DNA of 64,000 nucleotides, from the NCBI GenBank assembly GCA_029319145.1, contig CP119753.1, forward strand, positions 372,001-436,000. The letters run 5' to 3'. This document shows positions 16,518 to 25,400 of the stretch, piece after piece. How positions within the stretch are numbered: position 1 is the stretch's first letter; the number at the start of each line of letters is the position of its first letter. Origin of the DNA: Microbacter sp. GSS18 (lineage in GTDB: Bacteria > Actinomycetota > Actinomycetes > Actinomycetales > Microbacteriaceae). The notes under the pieces were generated by a model, which worked only from the letters and a program-made list of their open reading frames with translations, searched no databases and was not told the DNA's origin. Both the position numbers and the translations under genes were made by a program.

Positions 16518-17635
16518 GAGCTTCTTCCGGTCTGGAGCGGGTGTGATTCCATTCGAGCTGGCGAGCCTATGGGGCTCCTATGACGAGTCTTTGACGCCGA
16601 TTCCAATTCCGTCCGGCCGAAGACGAGCGAGCGCTGCACGCCGTAGCTGGTCACGAACAGCACGGCCTCGGTCGCGATCTTGGCGCCCAGCAGCGGCACG
16701 CCGAAGCTCGTGAGCGCCTGCATCCACACGATGTTCGAGGCCAGCAGCAGCCCCGCCAGCAGGGCGTACGCCGCCGCCTGGCGCCATCGTCCGCGACCCC
16801 GCCGGCCGAACACCACACGTCTGTTGACGACGAAGTTCACGGTGGCGCTGACCAGGCGCGCCCCGACGATCGAGAGCACGAGCGAGCCGGTGAGCGCCGT
16901 GAGCGCCAGCAGCGCCAGCGTGTCGATGGCGAAGGCCAGCAGCGACGAGCCGCCGAAGAGCACGAGCGGCAGCACGATGCGCAGCGAGTCGGCGACGGGC
17001 CGGAAATGGCTCGACGCGTTGTCGTCGAGGTAGACCGTCTCGACCGCCATCTCCCGCGTCGCGATGCCGGCGCGGTGCGCCCGCAGCAGCACGTTCTGCT
17101 CGTACTCGAACCGCTCGCCCGGGACCTCGAGCAGCCACGGGAGGATGGACGCCGGAAGCCCCCGCAGTCCCGTCTGCGTGTCGCTGAGACGCCATCCGGC
17201 CGACAGGCGGAACAGTCCCCGCGACGCCGCGTTGCCGACGCGGCTGCGCAGCGGGACGGAGCCGGTGAATCCGCGGCAGCCGAGGATCATCGCCGGCGTC
17301 TCGGCCGCCGCGTCCTGGCGCAGCCCGTCCGCGACGCGCAGGATGTCGGCCACGCGGTGCTGCCCGTCGGCATCGGCGGTCACGACGTCCTCTCCGGGCC
17401 GGGTTCGCACGATGTCGGCGAAGGCGGTCTTCAGCGCTGCGCCCTTGCCGCGATTCGCCGCGTGGCGCAGCACGCGGGCGCCCGCGTGGCGGCACGACCG
17501 GAAGACGTCGGCGTAGGCGGGGCCGCTGCCGTCGTCGACGACGAGCACCTCGACGTCCGGATCGGATGCCGCCAGCTCGCGCACCAGCTGCGGCAGCGCC
17601 GCCCCCGGGTCGAGGGACGGGATGACGACGATCAC
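16514..17635 (-). CDS. GT2 glycosyltransferase fused to a GtrA membrane domain
   Basis: A 373-residue fusion. Residues 1-220 are a GT-A family 2 transferase of the dolichol-phosphate-mannose-synthase type (VVIPSLDPG, VLVVDDGSG, NRGKGAALKTAF, TADADGQH, DTQTGLRG). Residues 225-350 hold four membrane spans with the GtrA signature (NFVVNRRVVFGR and QRSLVFGR). It should load a sugar onto a polyprenyl phosphate and help to flip it for cell-envelope glycosylation. Overlaps the DUF4956 and phosphodiester glycosidase genes by four bases each. Confidence 0.9.
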   Translation of the reverse strand: MIVVIPSLDPGAALPQLVRELAASDPDVEVLVVDDGSGPAYADVFRSCRHAGARVLRHAANRGKGAALKTAFADIVRTRPGEDVVTADADGQHRVADILRVADGLRQDAAAETPAMILGCRGFTGSVPLRSRVGNAASRGLFRLSAGWRLSDTQTGLRGLPASILPWLLEVPGERFEYEQNVLLRAHRAGIATREMAVETVYLDDNASSHFRPVADSLRIVLPLVLFGGSSLLAFAIDTLALLALTALTGSLVLSIVGARLVSATVNFVVNRRVVFGRRGRGRWRQAAAYALLAGLLLASNIVWMQALTSFGVPLLGAKIATEAVLFVTSYGVQRSLVFGRTELESASKTRHRSPIGSPARMESHPLQTGRSS

Positions 17636-18639
17636 GAGTCCGCCCCCGCGATGTACAGGATGTCGCTGGTGGCGCGCTCGCCGCCGTTCGAGGGCGAGTT
17701 GACGACCTCGCCGTTGAAGTACAGGGTCGACGATCCTCCGCCGTCGAGGTTGTAGGCGGTCGTGGCGCCCAGCGAGACCATGAGCTCGGCGAGCTCGGGG
17801 AGCGTCACGCCCGCGCTGTACCCGGTCTGGCGTCCGTCCACCACGACGAACACGAGGTGGTTGTCGTCGATCACGCCGACGGCCGTGCGGGGCTGATCGC
17901 CCTGGATCGAATGGTTTCCGAAGTTGGTGTCGATCTCGACGTCGTCGATGCCGGAGATCACGGCCCCGTCCTCGACGATCGCGGGGCCGAAGCTGAGGGT
18001 GTTCCAGGCGCCGTCGGCGATCAGCTCGTCGGCGCTGGTCTCGGTCTCGTCGTACACCGCCACGGTGCCGTCGGCGTAGAAGACGAGCCCGTCGCGCGCG
18101 GGTTCGTCGCGGTAGACCACGCCGTTGCGGATCACGATCCCGGTGTCGCGGAAGCCGTAGTAGTCGCCGTTGATCGCCAGGATCGCGCCGTTGTCCTCGG
18201 CCATCTCGCTCGTGAGCTCGGTGATGTTCTCGCCGAACTGATCCTTCGCGAAGGCGCTGCGCAGGGCGGTCGCGTCAGAGAGCACGACGTCGGCGACGTA
18301 GGAGGTCACGGTGGAGTCCCCCGAGCCCGACGTGACCGTCGACAGCGTGATCGATGTCGAGACGTCGTCGTAGCTCGTGTCGGTCACGACCACATCCGCC
18401 GTCGCGTCCGCGCCCGCATCGGACGCGGCGTCGTCCGCGGCATCCGCGTCGGTCGAGGCCGATTCGATGCTCGAGTTCGCCGCCTCGTAGGCCGACACGT
18501 CTGAGATCTCGACGTGTTCGACGAGATACCGGTCGGCCGCCCACGCGGCGGTGCCGCCGGCGGTCAGCAGCAGAGCGAGAGCCGAGGACAGGATGACGGC
18601 GCGACGACGGCGCCGGCGCGGGCGGGGCGAGGAGTCCAT
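17632..18639 (-). CDS. Secreted phosphodiester glycosidase (NAGPA-domain) protein
   Basis: A 335-residue exported protein starting MDSSPRPRR with a Tat-less basic n-region and signal/anchor (AVILSSALALLLTAGGTAAWA), then an Asp/Ala/Ser linker and a NAGPA domain. The conserved pieces are LAINGDYYGFRD, RDGLVFYADG, RTAVGVIDDNHLVFVVVDGR, and YNLDGGGSSTLYFNGEVVN. The family cleaves sugar-phosphodiester bonds, as in uncovering enzyme or exopolysaccharide processing. It is the first gene of the operon; an in-frame GTG at 18657 is an alternative start. Confidence 0.88.
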   Translation of the reverse strand: MDSSPRPRRRRRRAVILSSALALLLTAGGTAAWAADRYLVEHVEISDVSAYEAANSSIESASTDADAADDAASDAGADATADVVVTDTSYDDVSTSITLSTVTSGSGDSTVTSYVADVVLSDATALRSAFAKDQFGENITELTSEMAEDNGAILAINGDYYGFRDTGIVIRNGVVYRDEPARDGLVFYADGTVAVYDETETSADELIADGAWNTLSFGPAIVEDGAVISGIDDVEIDTNFGNHSIQGDQPRTAVGVIDDNHLVFVVVDGRQTGYSAGVTLPELAELMVSLGATTAYNLDGGGSSTLYFNGEVVNSPSNGGERATSDILYIAGADS

Positions 18640-18740
18640 GCATCCATGGCTACGCACCGCCCCTATCCGTGCGGTCGCCGGAGCCTATGGGTGGCCTGGG
18701 GATCCCGCCTGCGCCGCGGTCTGCGGAGCGGGCGCGGGCC

Positions 18741-19601
18741 TCAGGGAAGGATGCCGGCGCGGCGGGCCTTCGCCACCGCGGCATGCCGGGTCGAGGCGTC
18801 GAGCTTCGACATCGCCGACTGCAGGTACGACTTCACCGTCACCTCTTTGAGCTGAAGCGCGGCGGCGATCTCGGCGTTGGTCGACCCGAGCGCTGCGCAT
18901 GCGAGGACGTCGGTCTCGCGCGGCGACAGCTTCACGCGGCTGTCGGGCGCCGGCGCTTCGCCGGGCGGGCGCGACAGCGACGCGAGGCGCTGCTCGAGGT
19001 GGGCGAGGCGGTCGCGCACCGTGGCGTCGGTGACGGCGGAGGCGATGCTGCGCAGCTCGGCGAAACTCTCGCGGAGCTCTTCCTGCACCGCGGGCGCCAG
19101 CGGCGCTCCCGCCGCGAGCGTCGGCATCGCGGCCATCCGCCGACGGACCTCGTCGCGCACCCGCAGCTCGGTGCCGAGCTCCTGCGCGACCGCGAACGCA
19201 GGGCGGGCGACGACGTCGCCCACGGTCGACTGGCCCCACGAGCCGCAGTAGAGGACACCCCGCGAACGTCCCCCGACCACGATCGGCACGGCGAAGAGAG
19301 TGGCGATGCCCTCCGACAGCACAGGTCGGTCGTAGTCGTGTGTGATGGAGCGGGACGTCCGGTAGTCCACGGCCAGACGCGGTCGCTTCTCGACGAACGC
19401 GCGCCCGCCCAGACCCCGGGTCGCCTCCACGACGAGTCCGTCGAGATGGCGGGTGCGCGCACCGTAGACGCTCGAGACGGTGATCGCGTCGCCATCGGCC
19501 AGGCCGCCGAACGCGAGGGGGAAGCGGGTGCGCCGGGCCAACTCCGACACCGCGTCGGCGACCGCCTTCGCGTCCTCGTCGTTGCCGGCCTGCGTCTCCA
19601 C
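18741..19601 (-). CDS. GAF-domain LuxR-type transcriptional regulator
   Basis: A 286-residue regulator with an N-terminal GAF sensor (about 1-150; GLGGRAFVEKRPRLAVDY, FAVPIVVGGRSRGVLYCG), a helical linker, and a C-terminal LuxR helix-turn-helix (SPRETDVLACAALGSTNAEIA and LKEVTVKSYLQSAMSKLDA). The GTG start lies 135 bp from the divergent DUF485/symporter pair, so control of acetate/solute uptake is a reasonable inference. Ligand unknown. Confidence 0.9.
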   Translation of the reverse strand: METQAGNDEDAKAVADAVSELARRTRFPLAFGGLADGDAITVSSVYGARTRHLDGLVVEATRGLGGRAFVEKRPRLAVDYRTSRSITHDYDRPVLSEGIATLFAVPIVVGGRSRGVLYCGSWGQSTVGDVVARPAFAVAQELGTELRVRDEVRRRMAAMPTLAAGAPLAPAVQEELRESFAELRSIASAVTDATVRDRLAHLEQRLASLSRPPGEAPAPDSRVKLSPRETDVLACAALGSTNAEIAAALQLKEVTVKSYLQSAMSKLDASTRHAAVAKARRAGILP

Positions 19602-19736
19602 GCACTACCTACTTCCGGGGGTGACGGCCCCGTCGCCGTCTTTCGTACCGTGACCATACCATCGGGCGCGGCGGTGCCGCCCCGGGAATCCCCCGAGAGT
19701 GCGAGGGTGCACTCCGGCAGCTGGCAAGGAGGCCAC

Positions 19737-20090
19737 ATGTCCGAATCCCGCATCGATGCCGCCCCGCCGGGCGAGGTCGACTACGTCGCGGAGGAGTCGT
19801 CGCCGCGGTTCATCGAACTCAAGCGCCGGCAGCGAGGCTTCGTCTTCCCCATGGCGATCGCATTCCTCGTCTGGTACTTCGCCTACGTGCTGCTCTCGTC
19901 GTTCGCGCCGGAGTTCATGGCGCAGCCCGTGTGGGGTCTGGTCAACGTCGGGCTGCTCCTGGGCCTCGGCCAGTTCGTGACGACGTTCGCGATCACGATG
20001 GGCTACGTCTCGTACGCGAACCGGAAGCTCGACCCGCTCGCCGAGGAGATCCGCGATGAGCTCGAGCAGCAGTTGGAGGGATCGAAGTGA
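19737..20090 (+). CDS. DUF485 small membrane protein
   Basis: A 117-residue protein with two membrane spans (FVFPMAIAFLVWYFAYVLLSS and GLVNVGLLLGLGQFVTTFAI), the standard partner of ActP-type acetate symporters (like YjcH). Preceded by AAGGAGG. Its stop overlaps the symporter start by four bases, so the two are co-translated. Function presumed to be assembly or regulation of the symporter. Confidence 0.93.
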   Translation: MSESRIDAAPPGEVDYVAEESSPRFIELKRRQRGFVFPMAIAFLVWYFAYVLLSSFAPEFMAQPVWGLVNVGLLLGLGQFVTTFAITMGYVSYANRKLDPLAEEIRDELEQQLEGSK

Positions 20091-21709
20091 ACGACGTCTT
20101 CGCCGCCGTCGACGCCGCCGTGGAGACGGTCGAGAACAACCCCGTCCTGAACATCTCGATCTTCGCCGCGTTCGTCGCCGTGACCCTGTTCATCGTGCTG
20201 CGCGCCAGCCGGAACAACAAGTCCGCCGCCGACTACTACGCCGCCGGGCGCAGCTTCACCGGGCCTCAGAACGGGTTCGCCATCTCGGGCGACTACCTGT
20301 CGGCCGCGTCCTTCCTCGGCATCGTGGGCGCGATCGCGGTCAACGGGTACGACGGGTTCCTGTACTCGATCGGGTTCCTGGTGGCGTGGCTCGTCGCGCT
20401 GCTGCTGGTCGCGGAGCTCATGCGCAACACCGGCAAGTTCACGATGGCCGACGTGCTGTCGTTCCGCCTCAAGGAGCGGCCGGTGCGCATGGCCGCCGCC
20501 GTGACGACCCTCGCGGTCTGCCTGTTCTACCTGCTGGCGCAGATGGCCGGCGCGGGCGGCCTGGTCGCCCTGCTGCTGGGCATCAACGATCAGATCGGCC
20601 AGTCGGTCGTCGTGGCCGTCGTCGGCGTCCTCATGATCGTCTACGTGCTGATCGGCGGGATGAAGGGCACCACGTGGGTGCAGATCGTCAAGGCGTTCCT
20701 GCTCATCGGCGGTGCGCTGGCCATGACCGTGTGGGTGCTGGCCCTCAACGGCTTCAGCTTCAACGCGCTGCTGGAGAGCGCGGTGGCCGCGTCGACGAGC
20801 GACCCCGCCGACGCGATCCTGGCCCCCGGGCTCAAGTACGGCTCGAACCCGTGGGACTTCATCTCGCTCGCCATCGCCCTGGTGCTCGGCACCGCGGGCC
20901 TGCCGCACGTGCTGATGCGCTTCTACACGGTGCCGACGGCCAAGGAGGCCCGTCGCTCGGTGGTGTGGGCGATCTGGCTCATCGGGCTGTTCTACCTGCT
21001 GACGCTCGTGCTCGGCTACGGCGCGGGTTCGCTCGTGGGAGCGGATGCCATCCTCGCCGCGCCCGGCGGCGTCAACGCGGCTGCGCCGCTGCTGGCCAAC
21101 GCCCTCGGCGGACCCCTGCTGCTGGGCTTCATCTCGGCGGTCGCGTTCGCCACGATCCTCGCGGTCGTCGCGGGCCTCACCATCACGGCGGCGGCGTCGT
21201 TCGCCCACGACATCTACGCCAACGTGTGGAAGAAGGGCAACGTGCCGCCGGACGGCGAGGTCAAGGTCGCCCGTCGCACCGTGATCGTGATCGGCGTCCT
21301 CGCCATCCTCGGCGGCATCGGGGTGCAAGGTCAGAACGTGGCGTTCCTCGTCGCGCTCGCCTTCGCCGTCGCGGCCTCGGCGAATCTGCCGACGATCATC
21401 TACTCGCTGTTCTGGCGCCGGTTCACCACGCGCGGCGCGGTGTGGAGCATGTACGGCGGTCTCGCCTCCGCCATCATCCTCATCGTGCTGTCGCCGGTGT
21501 TCTGGGGCACGCCCACGAGCGTGTTCCGCGACGTCGGCACCGCGATCTGGCCGTTGAACAACCCGGGCATCGTGTCGATCCCGCTCGGATTCTTCCTCGG
21601 CTGGCTCGGCTCGGTGATCTCCCACCGCGGGGAGGACCCGCGCAAGGCGGCGGAGATGGAGGTGCGCTCGCTCACCGGCTTCGGGGCCGAGAAGGCGTCG
21701 CATCACTAG
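20087..21709 (+). CDS. actP: Cation/acetate symporter (SSS family)
   Basis: A 540-residue sodium:solute symporter with about thirteen membrane spans. The marker segments are SAADYYAAGRSFTGPQNGFAISGDYLSAASFLG in three overlapping pieces, LVALLLVAELMRN, and GLPHVLMRFYTVPTAKEARRS, all as in ActP/acetate or short-chain monocarboxylate symporters. Forms an operon with the DUF485 gene, opposite the GAF-LuxR regulator. Exact substrate (acetate, propionate, pyruvate) is not decided by the sequence. Confidence 0.92.
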   Translation: MNDVFAAVDAAVETVENNPVLNISIFAAFVAVTLFIVLRASRNNKSAADYYAAGRSFTGPQNGFAISGDYLSAASFLGIVGAIAVNGYDGFLYSIGFLVAWLVALLLVAELMRNTGKFTMADVLSFRLKERPVRMAAAVTTLAVCLFYLLAQMAGAGGLVALLLGINDQIGQSVVVAVVGVLMIVYVLIGGMKGTTWVQIVKAFLLIGGALAMTVWVLALNGFSFNALLESAVAASTSDPADAILAPGLKYGSNPWDFISLAIALVLGTAGLPHVLMRFYTVPTAKEARRSVVWAIWLIGLFYLLTLVLGYGAGSLVGADAILAAPGGVNAAAPLLANALGGPLLLGFISAVAFATILAVVAGLTITAAASFAHDIYANVWKKGNVPPDGEVKVARRTVIVIGVLAILGGIGVQGQNVAFLVALAFAVAASANLPTIIYSLFWRRFTTRGAVWSMYGGLASAIILIVLSPVFWGTPTSVFRDVGTAIWPLNNPGIVSIPLGFFLGWLGSVISHRGEDPRKAAEMEVRSLTGFGAEKASHH

Positions 21710-21720
21710 GGGGCTCCGTC

Positions 21721-21760
21721 CAGCCGCGGCCCGGGGCGACACGTCCCCGGGCCGCGGCTG
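21721..21760. terminator. Bidirectional terminator between actP and the MGMT-like gene
   Basis: A perfect 16-bp GC stem (CAGCCGCGGCCCGGGG) with an eight-base loop lies between two converging genes. Confidence 0.85.
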
Positions 21761-21771
21761 CGTCCGGCGGG

Positions 21772-22299
21772 TCACCGCGCGAAGACCGGATCCGCTCGCT
21801 GCTCGAGGTCGATGAGGAACTGCTTGACCTCGGGTCGCCCGCCGTACTCGCCCAGCGATCCGTCGGCGCGGACGACCCGGTGCACCGGCACCACGAGCGA
21901 GAACGGCGTCGAGGCGCACGCCGTGCCGACCGCGCGAGCGGCGCGAGGGCTTCCCGCCCGGATCGCGACTTCGCCGTAGCCGGCGGTCTCCCCGTACGGG
22001 ATGTCGCACACCGCCTCGAGCGCAGCGCGGCTGAATCCTCGGACGAAGCGCCAGTCCAGCGCGACGTCGAACATGCGCAGCGCGCCGTCGAAGTAGGCGT
22101 CGAGCTGCTCGGCAGCCTGCGCCGCGGCATCCGTCGTCTCCGGCTGCGGACTGGCGCGCAGCAGGAGGGCCACGCGCTCGAGGTCGTGCTCGAGGGACCC
22201 GTGCGCCGGATGCAGCCACACGACGGCGTCCGCGACGGTGACGATCAGGATGTCGCCGACGGGGGAGTCGGCGGTGATGAAGCGCGGTGCGGGGTCCAT
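21772..22299 (-). CDS. MGMT/alkyltransferase-like protein with Cys replaced by Val
   Basis: A 175-residue homologue of O6-methylguanine-DNA methyltransferase. N-terminal RNase H-like domain (FITADSPVGDILIV) and the DNA-binding C-terminal domain are complete: IPYGETAGYGEVAIRAGSPRAARAVG (in two parts) and PFSLVVPVHRVVRADGSLGEYGG. The universal PCHR active site reads P-V-H-R, Val139 replacing the alkyl-acceptor Cys (codon GTG). It therefore cannot repair by methyl transfer, and resembles alkyltransferase-like (ATL) proteins that flag lesions for other pathways. Start chosen at MDPAPRF behind GGATGG. Confidence 0.85.
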   Translation of the reverse strand: MDPAPRFITADSPVGDILIVTVADAVVWLHPAHGSLEHDLERVALLLRASPQPETTDAAAQAAEQLDAYFDGALRMFDVALDWRFVRGFSRAALEAVCDIPYGETAGYGEVAIRAGSPRAARAVGTACASTPFSLVVPVHRVVRADGSLGEYGGRPEVKQFLIDLEQRADPVFAR

Positions 22300-22459
22300 G
22301 CGTCCATCCTGGACGCCGGTCCGGGGTCGCGCGTGCCGCGCCTCCGGACTGTGCACAGCCGATGTCGACGACGGCCTGGGGAGGAACTGCTGATCACCCG
22401 GCGTGTCCGCAATCGTGCGAAACTCGGCCCGCCTGCCCGCCCGGCGCCCCGTCGGCGCT

Positions 22460-22465
22460 TACCCT
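22460..22465 (+). promoter_or_regulatory. -10 element for leaderless helicase-like gene
   Basis: TACCCT, seven bases, then GTG at 22473. This fixes the favoured start of the giant helicase-like gene, although an RBS-like AGAAGG before GTG 22497 is an alternative. Confidence 0.5.
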
Positions 22466-22472
22466 GACACGT

Positions 22473-25400
22473 GTGTGGCGAGCAGAAGGCAGCGTCGTGG
22501 CCGGCGTGCAGGACGGCGCCGAGGTGACCCCCGGCACCCTCGGCATCGCCGAGCGGGACGCCACCGTCGTGCACGTCGCCGACGCCGAGCGCGACCGGAT
22601 CCGGCGCGAGACGGCGATGCTCGGAGGACGCTCGACGCTGCTGCACTTCTCGGAACACGACGATGCCTCGATCGAGATCACGAACGCGCATCCCGGCAGC
22701 CTCCCGACCTTCCTGACGGGGCGGTCGACGCTGCTGTCCAACCTCTTCCGCGACGAGGTGGCGCTTCGGAATGCGCGACTGGCGGCCGAGCGCATCACCG
22801 CGAAGAACGTCGAGCTGCGCACCACGCGCGGGCTCGAGGCGATCCACCTCGCCGTCGGCCTGGCGTCGTGGCAGGTCGGCGACACCACGTGCACGGCGCC
22901 GGTGCTGCTGCATCCGCTGGCGATCCGGCGCCACCACGCCGACTTCGAGCTGATGCTGCAGGGGACCTTCACCGTCAACCCCGAACTCGTGCGGGCACTC
23001 CGCGTGCACTTCGGGATCGAGCTCGACGCTCCCGCCCTGGCCGCGCTCGCCCACGCGCGGGGCGTCTTCCAGCCGCAGCCGGTGATCGACCGGCTGCGCG
23101 CGGTGACGGCCGGCATCGACAGCTATTCGGTCAAGCCGCGGCTGCTGGTGTCGAGCTTCGCCGACGTCGCCGCGCCCATGTCGCGCGATGCGCGCGATCT
23201 CGACCACCCCGTGCTCAATGCGCTGGCCGGCCATCACCGCGATCGCGAGAACCTCGCGATCCGGCGCAACACGCCCGCGGCGCCCGACGCCGACAGCCGG
23301 CCCCCGGCCGCCGACACGCTGCTGCTGGATGCGGACGCCGAGCAGGAGCACGTGCTCGCGCGCATCGCCGCCGGCCAGTCCCTGCTCGTGCACACGCTGC
23401 CCGGCACCGGCGGCACGCAGACGATCATCAACGCCGTCGGGGCGCTCGTGCGCGACGGCAAGCGGGTGCTGGTCGTCAGCGCCCGGCGGTCCACGCTCGA
23501 GGGCGTCCGGCACCGCCTGGCGGGGATCGGCCTGCCGGGTCTGGCGGTGTCGCCGCGGCACGTGCAGCGCGACCTGATCCGCGCGATCGTGCGCAACGAG
23601 AAGGCGACGCCGCCGAAGGTCGCCGAGATCGACGACGCGCTCGTGCGCCTGCGCACGGTGCTGCGCGACTACCGCAGCGCCGTCACGTCGCGCCATCCCG
23701 ACTTGGACGTCACGATGCTGGAGGTCCTGGCGGAGCTGTCGCGCCTGGCCGCGCGCACGCCCGCTCCCGCCACGACCGCCCGCTTCGACGCCGCCGCGCT
23801 CCAGGCCCTCTCCGAGCGCCGGCCCGAGGCCGCCGAGAAGATGCGTCAGGCGGCCCGACTCGGCGAGTTCCGCTTCGGCCCCGACGATTCGCCGTGGTAC
23901 GGCGTGTCCTTCTCGACGACGGAAGAGGCCCGTGCGACCCACGCGCTGGCCGGCAAGCTCCACCGCTCCGCCGTGCCGACGCTGCTCGAGCGCGGGTACG
24001 AGCTCATCGCGCAGACCCGCATGCGTCCCTTCGGCACGATCGCCGAGATGGGCGAGTACATCTCGCTCCTCCAGGGTGTGCGCGATTCGCTGGACCGCTT
24101 CAGCCTCACCGTCTTCGAGCGGCCGCTCGCCGAGCTCATCCAGGCGCACGGGCCGCGACGCGACGCGCCGTCGATGACGGGCGCCAATCGCCGCCGGCTG
24201 CGGCGGCTCACGCGCGAGTACATCCGCCCGGGCGTGCACATCTCGGACATGCACGAGGCGCTCCTGCGTGTGCAGCATCAGCGCACCGAATGGCAGCGCT
24301 TCGTCGACGCCGGCGTCGCCCCCGAGGTGCCGATCGGCCTCGCGGACGTGCACGTGGCGTGGCAGCGCGTGGACGCGGAGCTCGCCGAGCTCGATCGCGC
24401 GCTGGGTCGCTCCGGCCCCGATCGGCTCGCCGCTCTCCCCGTCGCCGAGCTCGTCCGCACGCTCGCGGCGCTCGCGGCCGACTCCGAGGTGTTCACGAAC
24501 CTGCGCGAGCGTGCGGCACTGCGCACAGAGCTCGCCGGACTCGGCCTCGAACACCTGCTCACCGAGCTCTCGGTCCGCCATGTGCCCGAAGAGGCCGTGG
24601 GCGACGAACTCGAGTTCGCGTGGTGGCAGTCGGTGCTGGAGCATCTGCTGCACAGCGACCGCGCGCTTCTGGGTGCGAACACGTCGGTCGTCGACCGGCT
24701 CGAGCGCGACTTCCGTCTCGTCGACGAGGCCCACGCGGCCGCGTCCGGCCCGCTGCTGGCGAACCAGCTGGCGACGTGGTGGCGCATCGGGATCGTGGAC
24801 GAAGCGGGCGAGGCCGCCGCGCTGAAGTCCGCCCTGAAGGCCGGCACGAGCGACGCGCGCGAACTGGCATCGGTCGCGCCGACGCTCCTGAGGACGCTCG
24901 CGCCCGTGTGGCTCGCGTCGCCCTACGACGTGCCGATGATCCCGGACGACTCCGAGTTCGACGTCGTGATCATCGCCGATGCCGCGGCCGTGTGCCTCGC
25001 CGAGGCGGCGCCCGCCCTGCGGCGCGCGCGCCAGGTCGTCGCGTTCGGCGACCCGGTGATCCAGAAGCCGACGCCGTTCACCGTCGCGCCCGGACGGCCG
25101 AGCATGCGGGCCGCGCAGGACGACGAGGTGCCGTTCGACACCACCAGCGTCTTCGAGCGACTCGCGGAGCTGCTGCCGGTCGAGACGCTCACCCGCAGCT
25201 ACCGCGCCGGGGGAGAGGACCTCGCCGAGCTCGTCAACGAGGCCTTCTACGGCGGCGAACTGGTGTCGCTGCCGTGGGCGGGATCGTACCTGAGGCGCGG
25301 CAGCCTCAGCGTCGACTACGTCGAAGGCGGAACCGGCGTGCCCGACGCCGTCACGGGGGCGGTCGAGAGCCCCGACGCCGAGGTCGCCCGCGTGGTGACG

